DNA from: Xestospongia bergquistia
Lineage: Eukaryota; Porifera; Demospongiae; Haplosclerida; Petrosiidae
Assembly: GCA_963965975.1 (NCBI GenBank)
Contig: OZ014411.1
Coordinates: 6,929,001 to 6,993,000, forward strand
Reading direction: 5' to 3'
Length of the DNA stretch: 64,000 nucleotides
The notes below the pieces were generated by a model. That model worked only from the letters and a program-made list of their open reading frames with translations. It was not told the origin of the DNA and made no database searches. Numbering within the stretch: the stretch's first letter is position 1; each line of letters begins with the position of its first letter. This document shows positions 12,399 to 24,600 of this stretch, piece after piece. The position numbers were made by a program, and so were the translations under genes.

Positions 12399-15300
12399 CT
12401 ATATATTATCTGACAAGATAGTAATAATCTTACGAGCTGAAGTCTTATATGAAGAATCATGATCTGTTTGTAGTGTAATGACCTAAACAAACAATGAAAA
12501 AAATATTTAGTTTGCATTATTTAATTTACATTTTGTTATAAATACATTTTAAAATGAATTTTTAAATTGTCACCTTATTGACGAATGAAGAGTCATTCTT
12601 TTTCAATTTTTTTCTTATACAGGTTATCTGTTTCTTAAACCAGTTCATCACCTTTGAAACAACCAAACATTATTATAATCTATTTATGGTTATATATATA
12701 GTAGATCTTACAAATTCATTTCTAAGAACATGAAAATAAAGGATAGCCACACCCTAAAGAGTTAAGATGACCATAATTACAAAATAGTTTTATGTTGTTG
12801 TTGTAGTTGCATTATACCACAATAGTAACTATCAAAAATAAAGGGGTAGTTGAATGTCGTTAATATATTATCAACCTCTAGTACTGATTAGTGTTGTTTT
12901 AGTAAGGAAAAAGTATTTTAGCCAACTTAAGCACATGGGCAAGCAGAGAGATGATGCAATTACAAGTTAATTGAAGTTATCAGTAATCAGTCACACTAAT
13001 TTGCACATGCAGCTGAAAAATGCATGCATTACTGCTAATAGTAAACTAACATAATGCCAGCTTTAATTTTAGTATTATTTTAGTTTTTAGTAGCTAGTTT
13101 TAGTTGGCCATGGAAGAAATTTTTTAGTTTAGTTTACTAAAAGTTTTAGGGTCTACTAAAATACATTTTAGTTTTAGTTTTAATTTACTAAAACAACACT
13201 ATAATAGTACTGATCATAATATAATAAATGATTAGCCTGAAACAATCATAGGACTATCTGGCATGATTTGTATGTTAGGCAGAAAATAGGCTTCATATTA
13301 CTGTATAATAGACTTGATTGTATACCTGAAATGAGTTAAGAAGAGTGAATATCCAGAGAAATACTGATGTTTTAACATTCAAAGCAAATATACCAATAAT
13401 CCATGTGATACCCAGAAGTGGTAATAAGACAATTGTCACTTTTATAATAGACCTATATGTATGTGATAAAAGTAGTTAATTTATTAGCATACAAAATGTA
13501 GAGTATTTATGAGTATTTTTGTATGAGTATACACAGATGTAAAGTGATGACAAGTTTTTTTATAATACTGTCTAAGCTTCTACTAATGTTTTTAATAATG
13601 AAACTGTGTCTGTTCAATGTTATATAAATGTAAATCTCACTTTACTAAATCTGTTCTCTTTAAATTGTCTTCAGCACCTCCATGTAATCGTCCGTGAATA
13701 ATATGATATAGAGTTAATACAAGAAATACAGTATTGACCTATTCAAAAAGTTATGAAGTGGTTTGTAACTTAGAAAATAAATATTAGTACAATATATTGA
13801 TTAAATTTTTAACGTAAATAATAACTACGATAGTTTTGTTTATTACCAAAATAATGGCTACCATTGGACCTAAGAAAGACCACATCATTCCATGTGAGAA
13901 TGACAGCCAACATCTAATTAAGGAAGAATTTAATGTAATCTTATAATATTATATCCAGACTATCAACATACGTTGTAGATGTTCCATAAAGGTGTGGCCT
14001 AATTCCTGCTGATACAGCAACAACAATAATTGGTAAGCCTAGAAAAGATAAGCCACTAAAGACTATATTGGTTAAATGAGTCAATGATATAACAATTCAA
14101 TGTATTAATACATAATACTTACCCCATCCTAGTGGTAATAACAGATACCATTTATTTGCTAATGTACCATAGACTCTCACAATAAGAATATAGAGCATTA
14201 TTCCTTCAGCTAACATCCAACAGAAGACACATAGAAACAAGTAATGTAATAGACCAGCTATCACTGAACATAACCACTAAAGAAAACATACAAGTTAATA
14301 TGTTTTATAGGAAGGATAAAAAGGGACTGGAGGAATTGATCACTCCAGTATAACAATTGAGTGTACAAACTACAATTACCTAAACTGATTGGATTTCAAA
14401 TTTGATTAATACTTTTATTGCTTTAGTTGGTAAAGTTATGTATGAGTAAAAATGCACGAGGACAGGTAATAATAATAACAAACTATCACTATTATGTATG
14501 CTAACTCATGGATGCAGTGTACATAGATCGGGAAAGTTTCATTGTGAAAAAAAAGTTTAAATGTTGGATGATGTATGAAATATAAACACACTAAGATTAT
14601 AACAAATTGAAATATTTATGGAAGGAATATTTACAATATGTAATTTTTCGAATTTTTTTAAAAACATATTAGTTTTTTACATGAAATTTTTATAATGCAA
14701 ATATTTCCTGATCTATGGTATAGTCTGTGGTGAAAAAGTTGTCAACATAAACAATTAATGTTAACATCATACATGATGTCCAAATGTGATAGGTGCTTTT
14801 GCTTCATTAGCAAGGAAAAGTATTTTACTCAGAAAAGGCAATGATATGAGTAAAAATGCATGAGGACAGGTAATAATAATAATAAGAAACTATCATTATT
14901 ACATAATTGCCTATAGGTCTATGACAAATTATTATTCAGAAGTGCTTATAAACTGCTATGAACAATGTAATGTTTAAGGACAAGCACTAAACACTGCTAA
15001 GTGCATTTCAAAATGCTTGGAAGAAGTACTTAAGCTTGATTAATACTTAAACTCTTGACTATTTACACCCATTCCTGAACTTTATTTGAATTGTGTACAT
15101 AATGACATTACTTACAGTAATACTGGAAGCTGTTTCTATACTAGTGACTAACAACAAAAGAGCCAGTAACAGAGCAAGTGATAAGTTTATATGAATATAC
15201 AACAGTGGTCCTTTTTTTAAATGTTTTCTATGAAAAAGAGACAGTTGATAACATAAAAATGAAATTATGTATTTAGTCCTTACCTTAAGATTATTAACAA

Positions 15301-18300
15301 AATAATTGTTATAATTAAACAGACTATTGATACACAAGGTCCAACATAGCCAACAACATTGAGTGCAAAGGCCTCTTCATCACTTATCTTAATAATATTG
15401 TTGTTATAAATATTTAATAAAGTGTAATAATATACCATATCAAGAACACCTTGATGATCAACAAGAACAGCAAAACTACTGAGATGTGTAGAAATACACT
15501 CAACAACTGTGTCAGATACAATTCTTGTTATAACTCCATCTTCAGACCAATCACTATATTAAAATACAAAGAATTTACTTAGCAAAATGTTTATAACTAC
15601 AATATAATTATTACAACAGTGGCCATAGAATATAAATCATAAATTTTGAGGTGACCTAGTGTGGCTATACAATAGCTAATGAATAACATATGACAAAGTA
15701 ACTTTAAAAAAATAGGCCAAAGGTATATATCGAACCAAATTAAATGTAATTGAATAGTGAAGCCTACTTAAGTGTTGCTGCATTAAACAGGGGATAGCCT
15801 TTTAGGAAGTATTTCAAAATAGACTCTATTTAAGTTTTAACTACGAACGTTACATGTGCATATGATATATTACTATCTTTGTTTACCTGTTATTGACATC
15901 CCAGAATGAGCATAGGACCTTAACAGTGCTGATATTTAGTTGCTATGATGTGATGTGATGATAATTAATAATTATCTATAATCCTTTTCTTACAGCTACA
16001 CCTATTTCTCTAAATTGTCTTATGATCTTATAACAAACAACAAGTTGGCTCATGACATACTTATTTTAAACATAATACTTACTAAATCAAGAGTAAAGCT
16101 GAGAGTGATGTTACCATATCTTTGATTTTTGTTAGTATCACTTCTGTTTGAAATGATTTCTGCTGTTAAAATCACACTGGCAATTGTCCTATAAGAACAG
16201 ACAATAAACATGATTATAATTATATAATAATACAATAAAATGATGGAAACAAACTTAACCCATTTCGCATACATACATATAACACATGGTCCAAAACAAT
16301 CTTAGGACAGCCTGGCATATTGAGCATGTAAGCCAAGAAAATTTTAATAATAGAAATATACATACTAAAATATAAACATGCATCCAAACAATTGTATTAT
16401 ATAGGACTGTTTAAAATGGTGCAAAGGTTACTGAGACATAAAATCATATCTCATTAATAGTGTATTACCAAACTCCAACTATTGCAAGATAGTAAATTTT
16501 TGTGGCCCATCTATTAAACCATACCTGTTTCCTGCAGGGAAGACTTGATCAACATTTTGAGTAACAGAAGTAGCAACAATAGATGAACAACCTACACAGA
16601 AATATGTTAACGTACACATGTTATATTCTTATTGACATTTTAACACTATATTATATACAGTATCTTACATTACCTGGAGGAAATGACACAGGAAAACAAT
16701 CTTTGAATTGATCATCCAGATCCTCTTCTTCTTCATTATCATCATCGTTCTCTCTCTTCTCTCTTGGTCCTACAATCCTCTTCATTTGTCTGGACATGTT
16801 TTTGTTAATAGAGTTATTACCACACACATATGAATATGGTAAAATAGCTATAACTGACAGGAATTAAATCAAAGTTCAAACTTTTTAATAAGAGATGAGT
16901 ACCTTTATTTTCATAACTAAACTCATTTTCAATACCATTTTCATAGGGAATATGAAATTGGACATCTAAAAATTGATTATGATTCATATAATTCTTGTAG
17001 ATATGTCACTGTTATATATACCTAAATTAGTACCATGATAACTAAAGTTTCCACTGATACGTCCTTCTTTAGTCAGTATGGATCTACCACAAATTCTGTT
17101 AAGTTTATTTAAATTACTTAGTATTTGAGGACCTACATCAGTCTAATAATAAAAGAAACTATTAGTACAAATGTAATATAAACTGTTTATTACCATGGAT
17201 AAATTTTCTAGGACATCAATGTGACTGCTATTCATTGTATTGTCCATTACAGTCATAAGAACCTATGACATATACATATATAAACAGAATATGGATAGAG
17301 TGATGTTTTTCATACAAGTTATAATATGTTAATACTATCATTTAGATATGCACACATATAACAGCATATGTATATTACTTAAACTATGTTATAGAAAATT
17401 TTATAATGTAAATTTCTATATAGCCACTATAGTCTATAAAATGTACTATTTTAATATTATCTGATGCAAATAGCAATCTCGTTACAATGTTCTTACTTTA
17501 GCATCACTTTGATCAAAAATGGAAGAGACAGTACTAATATTGGCTGTCAAATACTCAAAAACATTTGTTGTTTCGTTTAATAGTGATTGTACATCTTTTG
17601 GGTTACGAGATATTCCTCTTAAAGCAAAACTAAAACGATTCAATGAATTCAATTGGAGGGGATTAACGAAAAGAGACTCAAGCAAGTTGTCCTAAAATGT
17701 TAAACATAAAATATCATAATCTATAACTATTATTTTAAGTTACTTGTGAATGAGTACAGTAGATATAACAATATAGACTTATAGAATACAGGATTGTACA
17801 ATCAATATAATTTACAATATACAGGTGTAATCAATCATTTAAAATTGTTTACATTAATAACAAAAATATTGTTGTAATAAAAATTTTTTATGGTAATTAT
17901 GTGTCAGTCAACAACTAATTATAAGATGTTTTTTTAATCTCTCAGCTTCAATTAGTTATATATAAACTAGAATGCTTTAAGTGCAGGGCAGCTAACTATG
18001 TGTAATATGCATACAGCATGGAAAGTGTAGAAGGCAGCTGATAAACTAGATAAACAATCTTAAATATTACCTATCATATTTAATAATTTGAGATGTATGT
18101 CATAAACCACTCACACTAGCAAAAAGCTGAAAAAGATATAAGTAATGATCTGTATATACTTACAACACACTTAATTAATACATGTAATAATAAAATTAAT
18201 AATGCTACTGTATTAATGTTTTATCTTAATTTGTTAATTGTAGCTGTTGGACTATTTATCATACTAAACTGTACCTTTAATTAAGAAATGAACTGTTTAC

Positions 18301-19104
18301 TGAATTTAATGTTTCCTGTCACACATGACCTGAATGTTAAAGTACAATGGCTTCCTATATTCATCAGTTCCCAAATCATAGAATGGGTCACCAATATTTA
18401 AGAGTATATAGTTTCTACTACTCAGTTTGCATTAAATTTTAAATAAATCATCTGAATTATTTGAATAAGCACGTAATTATCAACTTACACAGGCTATTTC
18501 AGATGTAATAGATTCACAAATCTCTTCAGTAGTTTTATCAATTATGTTTTCTATAAAATCCTTACATGCTGTTATATCTTGAGGAGATAAAGCTTGAGGA
18601 TTACAGAGACTAAATAGTAAATTGAAACATGTTTGAATGAAGAGATTCCAATTTTGTTGTATTAGACAAATTTCAATGAACTCATCAATACAATCTTCAA
18701 CATCTTCTTGACAAATAGAGAGAAACGGCTGTGGAATATTCAACCGTCTTTGTATAAGAAATTCCTTTAGCATATATTCACTAATACATAAAATAAAGTC
18801 ATTCTTTTTTTCAGTTAAGCTGGAACATGCATACACAAAGCATGAATCTCTGGAATTGCTATTGGTAATATTAAGTTTGTTAAGAACTTGGTCAATTTCC
18901 TCGAAGCATTCATGGAGATCATAAATGTTTTTATCAACTAGAGTCTGAAATTCAAAACAGCTTGACAGTGATGATACATTTTGTGAGATATTTTGAGGAC
19001 AATGTACATTTGGTCGTGGCAGTTTGAATTCAGAAAATATTTCTGCACAAGTATCTGTAATACAATATATATATATATATATGACAAAGGCCAAATATTC
19101 GATA

Positions 19105-19151
<47 letters not shown>

Positions 19152-19293
19152 GTATGTGTAGACAGTAACGATATCAGAGCATTGAAGTTATTGAAGGTAT
19201 CACAAGGGCTCAGTAAACTCTCTACTCACCAGTATTAGGCCCAGCTTCTATGAGAGACATGAGAAAGACGATCAGTTCCAACCTGAGCTTCAT
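12399..19293 (-). CDS. Adhesion-type GPCR, array copy A (845 aa, 21 exons)
   Basis: All exons chain in phase: 19230-19293, 18489-19054, 17497-17691, 17194-17262, 17022-17142, 16903-16965, 16674-16853, 16525-16591, 16083-16188, 15887-15942, 15436-15553, 15284-15387, 15116-15227, 14123-14276, 13972-14038, 13847-13913, 13641-13738, 13326-13452, 12712-12753, 12574-12651, 12399-12482. Signal peptide ([18 protein letters not shown]), then a 15-Cys ectodomain to residue 210, then a GAIN-like region with an acidic loop ([12 protein letters not shown]). The GPS is split over two exons: C-S-F-W-D, then [10 protein letters not shown], with predicted cleavage between residues 520 and 521. TM1 begins near residue 545. 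The TM3 exon has [21 protein letters not shown]5 has [11 protein letters not shown], and TM6-7 has [15 protein letters not shown] polar tail of about 50 residues follows TM7. Closest to copy C in the ectodomain. Ligand unknown. Confidence 0.92.
12889..13204. mobile_element. MITE-like element with 10-bp target-site duplication, in an intron of A
   Basis: Begins TAGTGTTGTTTTAGTAA and ends with the inverted copy TTACTAAAACAACACTATAA. It is bounded on both sides by TAGTACTGAT (12879-12888 and 13205-13214). The interior is rich in TTTTAG. It lies between the TM6-7 exon and the TM7 exon of A and is absent from the same intron of B, so it inserted after those copies split. The ends look like non-autonomous hAT elements, but a 10-bp duplication is longer than the usual 8 bp. 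Confidence 0.75.
14441..14901. repeat. Pair of about 56-bp direct repeats in intron 13 of A
   Basis: The segment at 14441-14496 (starting TATGAGTAAAAATGCACGAG) recurs at 14845-14901 with a few changes. Both copies continue into a run of AAT triplets. Local duplication inside the TM2-TM3 intron. Confidence 0.6.
19063..19146. repeat. (TA)n microsatellite next to the exon 2 acceptor of A
   Basis: Two AT/TA tracts separated by a short unique stretch lie immediately upstream (in gene direction) of the acceptor used by the ectodomain exon. Tract length may affect splicing of that exon. Confidence 0.8.
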
Positions 19294-19539
19294 TCTCTTT
19301 ACTGTACAGGAAATGATTTTGACATAAAATTAAACATGACATCACATCCGGAGTACCATCTTTACGTGTAATTGGTAACAAAATCCCGGGTGGTGCATCT
19401 GGTACTAACTCTACAACCTGCCAAGATACTTTGCAGTATTCGGTGAAATGAGATGGTATCACCAGAAAGCACCGTTAGTTGATTGCAAGAAAGTTATTGT
19501 ATTTCTCAACTGTATTTAAGGAACTTTTCCTCTGCATTA

Positions 19540-21170
19540 TGACGACTACTGTTCAGAGCAAACTTGTGCACCCCTTACTAACTCTTCTCTTCTTTGGATC
19601 AACTGCTCATTCCTTAACCATGTCAAAATAAGAAACTCCATCTTCTCTTCTGCCAAAAGAACTGGTTCCCCTTCTGTTTGGGCCAAATACCGTTCCTATC
19701 GTAACAAGACTCTTGCTTACCTCTAAAATCCAAATTCTTTCATAATTTACTCACTTCTCCCTCACCATGGTCTTTTTGGTCTGCTATTAAATGTATTCAC
19801 TCCAAACCTGTGTCCATTACCTCCCTTAACCATAATGGTTCTCCTGTAACTTCATCCTCTTCTGTCCTAAATCAATACTTCTCCTCCTGTTTCAACAAGT
19901 CAACTGCCATTTTACCTCCTCTGGCTCACAATCCCTATCCTTCACTACAAGACAACTCTCCAGATTTCTCTGCAAACCAAATTAAATTTGCAATCTCATT
20001 TCTCGTATTCCTATTGACACTGGCTCTGGTCTTGATGGTATCTCCTCTATCATGCTCCACAACACAGCTCCTAGTATTTCACTTCCTCTTTCCCTTATTT
20101 TCAATTCCTCCCTCTCAACAGGTAATTTCCTTCAGACCAGAAAAACTTCACTATCGTACCTATTCTCAAATCAAAAACCTCTCCTTTATCCCCTTTAGAC
20201 TATCGCCCAATCTCTCTACTTTCCCTTTGAAGTAAGATCTTGGAACGTCACATCTTTAACTATCTGTACAAATTTTGTTCTGCTCACAACATCCTTTCAA
20301 ATTATCAGTTTGGTTTTCGACAGGGATTCTCAACTGAAACAGCTCTATTATCTATTGTCATTTATTGGTTTTCTTCACTGGACCTCAAAAATGTAGTCTA
20401 TGCAGTTTTCTTCAATCTCACTAAAGCATTGTCTCTGTCCCTCGCAAGCTCCTACTTGACTCCTTATCTTCACTTGACCTTCCCTTTCTTCTTTGTCTTG
20501 GCTCCATAGTTATCTGCAAGGTCGTACTCAACAAGTAATCATAAATGGTTCTCTAAATTTCAATCACCTCTGGTGTGCCCCAAGGTTCCATTTTCGGGCC
20601 TCTCCTATTCATCATCTATATGAATGACATTGTTAAACTTCCCCTCCTCTCTTCAGCCACCCTCACTCTTTATGCTGATGACATTCTTCTCTCACAAGAA
20701 ATTTCTTCTCCAACTTCAATATCCACTTTTCAATCCAACATCAATCTTATTTTATCGTGGATTACCTCTTGTCATCTCACCATCAACTCCAAAAAAAACA
20801 AATACATGATCATCTCTTGTAAGTCTTCCTCTTTTCTAACCTCCCTCTCTCCTCTTTTCTTAGATGGTTCTCAACTTGAACAAGTCAATTAATTTAAATA
20901 TCTTGGTGTTATTATCCCCTTTAATTTATCATGGTCTTCTCACATCCAATCTGTCCGCTCTAAAGCTTGTCAAACCATTTGGATCATCTACCATAACTTC
21001 TATAAACATGCTTCTCCTCATACTCTTCTCACTTTGTATTGCTCTACTGTCATTCCCTATTTTTCCTATTGTTCCTCTGTTTGGGACCCACCCGTATCTT
21101 CCACAAAATTTCTCGACAAAACCCAACACTTTGCTCTAAAAATGTGCTCTCTTGAGTCATCCAATATCAA
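19540..21170 (+). mobile_element. 5'-truncated CR1/Jockey-like LINE, reverse transcriptase remnant
   Basis: Plus-strand fragments of one ORF2 appear in order, broken by frameshifts and stops. The pre-RT linker reads SVWAKYRSYRNKTLAYL, followed by a GPDGISS-type segment near 20030. The fingers region has SKILERHIFNYL then SNYQFGFRQGFSTETALL (20235-20350). The palm has SGVPQGSIFGPLLF (about 20570) and the active-site box YADD (20671-20682). The C-terminal part has FKYLGV then DKTQHFALK, ending near 21150. The endonuclease domain is absent. Dead copy between A and B, opposite to the receptor genes. Confidence 0.85.
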
Positions 21171-21494
21171 GTGTATTTTCCAGATGAGCATTTTATTGTC
21201 TTCTTGTTCATAACACCTTTGGCAATATACAAGAAAAAAATCAGTGAGGTTCATCACCATGCGTCTGAGGAAAGAAGACATTGTGCTCATCAGTAGGGTG
21301 CTAGAGGCATGAAAAGATATGACAGTAGTTCATTTAGATGGAACTAGAATAAGTTTTTGAGGTATATAAACATTTGAAATAGTACAAAATGTGATTTTGA
21401 TTAAAAATGACTGTATGTATTAATACATAATAAATCAATTAGTAATCTTAATAATTAAGTAATATATATACATATGTATATATAAATATAAAAT

Positions 21495-21542
<48 letters not shown>

Positions 21543-21640
21543 TATATATATATATGAATATTGGATTTTTAATACAATTGGTTAGCTAGTCTGAAATTGC
21601 TCATATTCATGGAGAAACTGGATTAACTGAAAAAGATTAT
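21171..21640. repeat. 3' flank of B, shared with the 3' flank of D (47335-47753)
   Basis: The stretch starting TTTCCAGATGAGCATTTTAT recurs near 47335 and the two stay alignable into the last exons of B and D. It includes simple (CA)n and (TA)n tracts at 21480-21560. This marks one edge of the duplicated block. No gene recognised. Confidence 0.6.
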
Positions 21641-24600
21641 TTATATATTATGTGAGAAGATTGCAATAATCTTACAAGATGAAGTCTTGTTATATGAAGA
21701 GTTATCATCTGTTTCTAGTGTAATGTTCTAAACAAACAATAAAAAATATCTTTAGTTTGCAATGTTTAATTTACAATGTGTTGTAAATACATTATAAAAT
21801 AAATCTTAAATTGTTACCTTATTGATGAATACGGAATCATTTATTTTTCTTTTATTGGTTGTACAAAGTGTCCATTTCTTTAACCAGCTCATCACCTTTC
21901 AAACAATTAAACATTATTAATCTATTTATGGTATATATATATAATACAGCTTACAAATTCATTTCTCACAACGTGAAAATAAAGAATAGCCACACCCTAA
22001 AGAGTAAAGATGATTAAAATCGTAAAATAATCTTATGTTGCTGTTGTAGAGATATCATTCCATAATTGTATAGAGATAAATTAAATTCATTAGTTGTAGT
22101 GTATATGCTTCATTGTTATTTGTTGTTTTCATTAATAACATAACACAAGATGTTTTGGTTATCTACAATCTATGGAAATTAGTTTAATTAAAGTTTTGAG
22201 TTTTAAAGTTTAATATTTAGGGGTCAGATAACTAGACGCCTGCTATATTTATAAACAATCAACTAATATTAAGGGATGATTTAATCCATAATTCCTTTGT
22301 AACATCAATATTTTGAAATAGACAGCGATAATGGATCATAATATAATAAAAGATTAGACAATCTTAGCACTATCTTGTGTTAGACAGGCTTCATATCAAT
22401 ATATGAATAGAGTTTATTGATAGTGATAGTAGATAATAATGTTTGATTAAAAGTTTGCCTAAAACAATCTTAGCACTATTATAGGATCATTTGACATGAT
22501 TTGTATGCATCACAGAAAGTATACTCCATATATAAATAGACTTGATTATATACCTGAAATGAGTTAAGAATTGTGAATATCCAGAGAAACATTGTTGTTT
22601 CAACATTCAAAGCAAATATACCAATAATCCATGTGATACCCAGAAGTGGTAATAAGACAATTGTCCCTTTTATAATAGATCTATAAGTATGTGATAAAAG
22701 TAGTTAATTTTATTATTATAACATATATACAAAATGTGAAGTATTTTTATATGAGTATACACAGATATAAAGTGATGACATATTATTTATACTACTGTAT
22801 AATGTTGCTACCTATTATGGAAATCATGTCTGTTCAATGTTATATAAATGTAAGTCTCACTTCACTAAATCTGTTCTCTTTAAATTGTGTTCACCACCTC
22901 CATGTAATCGTCCATGAATAATATGATATAGAGTTAATACAAGAAATACAGTATTGACCTAACCAAGAAGTTATGAATTGATTTTTAACTTACAATAAAT
23001 ATTAGTATAATATATATTGATCACTTAAATTTATTATATCAATTATGATTATGATAGTTTTGTATATTACCAAAATAATGGCTACCATTGGACCTAAGAA
23101 AGACCACATCATTCCATGTGAGAATGAAAGCCAACATCTAATTAAGAATTTAATGTAATCTTATAATATTATATCCAGACTATTAACATACGTTGTAGAT
23201 GTTCCATAAAGGTGTGGCCTAATTCCTGCTGATACAGCAACAATAATAATTGGTAGGCCTAGAAAAGATAAGCCACTAAAGACTGTATTGGTTAAATAAG
23301 TCAATGATATAACAATTCAATGTATTAATACATAATACTTACCCCATCCTAGTGGTAATAACAGATACCATTTATTTGCTAATGTACCATAGACTCTCAC
23401 AATAAGAATATAGAGCATTATTCCTTCAGCTAACATCCAACAGAAGACACATAGAAACAAGTAATGTAATAGACCGGCTATCACTGAACATAACAACTAA
23501 AGAAAACATACAAGTTAATATGTATTATAAGAAGGATAACTGTCTAGTATGTCTGGATATCAATATGAGTCTGTGGTGTGTTTTGGTGAGTCTTAATGAT
23601 GAGTCAAATACACATAATCCAAAATAGCCAGCAATATTATGCATTTATTCATCTAATAAGAGGTTTATAATGCATTGCCACATAGCAACATACTATCTAA
23701 TTGTCTTATTGAACAGTGTGTATATGGGAAATGTTATACTATAGTAACTAAACAATATACAAAAATAAAATGCATTGTATGGTATATTTGTAAATCAATT
23801 GTACAACAATTTACAAAATGACTAAACATGCATTTTTAAAGTTTAACCTTAAAAACAATGCTGCCTATGGTTATTAAAAATAAATTTGTAATATGGGTAG
23901 AAAGGTCGGTATTGTTGAATTAATCTGGGAGACTATATAGAAGTAATGAGACTCCTTTATGTTAACATGAACACATTTATCACATGCATTCAAGACAAGT
24001 TGTCTGTTGTGGCTAGAGGAAAAGTTATAATTTATTGAATATTGTAATATAATATAGTGCATGAAATGTGTAAGTTATATAATGCTACCATTGTGTATAT
24101 ACAATACAACAATAATAATAAACAGTATACTTAGAAAGTATATACTAATTTAGCTTCATAAAGAAATCATTTAAATAAAAAAGCGTTTATAACAAAAAGT
24201 ACTTGAAAACTATTTATTATATTGTTAAAGCAGAAGTATTAAAGCATTTTTTAAACAATGTGTTGGAAGGATTTGGAAAAAACCAGATAAGCTAACTGAA
24301 TAACCCCTTGAGTACTTGTTAGCCCAGTACTGAACTTTAGTAGGTAATGGTATTACTTACAGTAATACTGGAAGCTGTTTCTATACCAGTGACTAACAAC
24401 AAAAGAGCCAGTAACAGAGCAAGTGATAAGTTTATATGAATATACAACAGTGGTCCTTTTTTTAAATGTTTTCTATGAAAAAGAGACAGTTGATAACATA
24501 CAAATGAAATTATGTATTTAGTCCTTACCTTAAGATTATTAACAAAATAATTGTTATAATTAAACAGACTATTGATACACAAGGTCCAACATAGCCAACA

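Noticed and set aside
18993..19094. [11 protein letters not shown] as the start of receptor A
   Set aside because: This is read-through of the (TA)n tract in intron 1. A phase-correct signal-peptide exon exists at 19230-19293.
20929..21290. Minus-strand frames over the 3' end of the first LINE
   Set aside because: Antisense shadows of the plus-strand RT fragments and the shared 3' flank.
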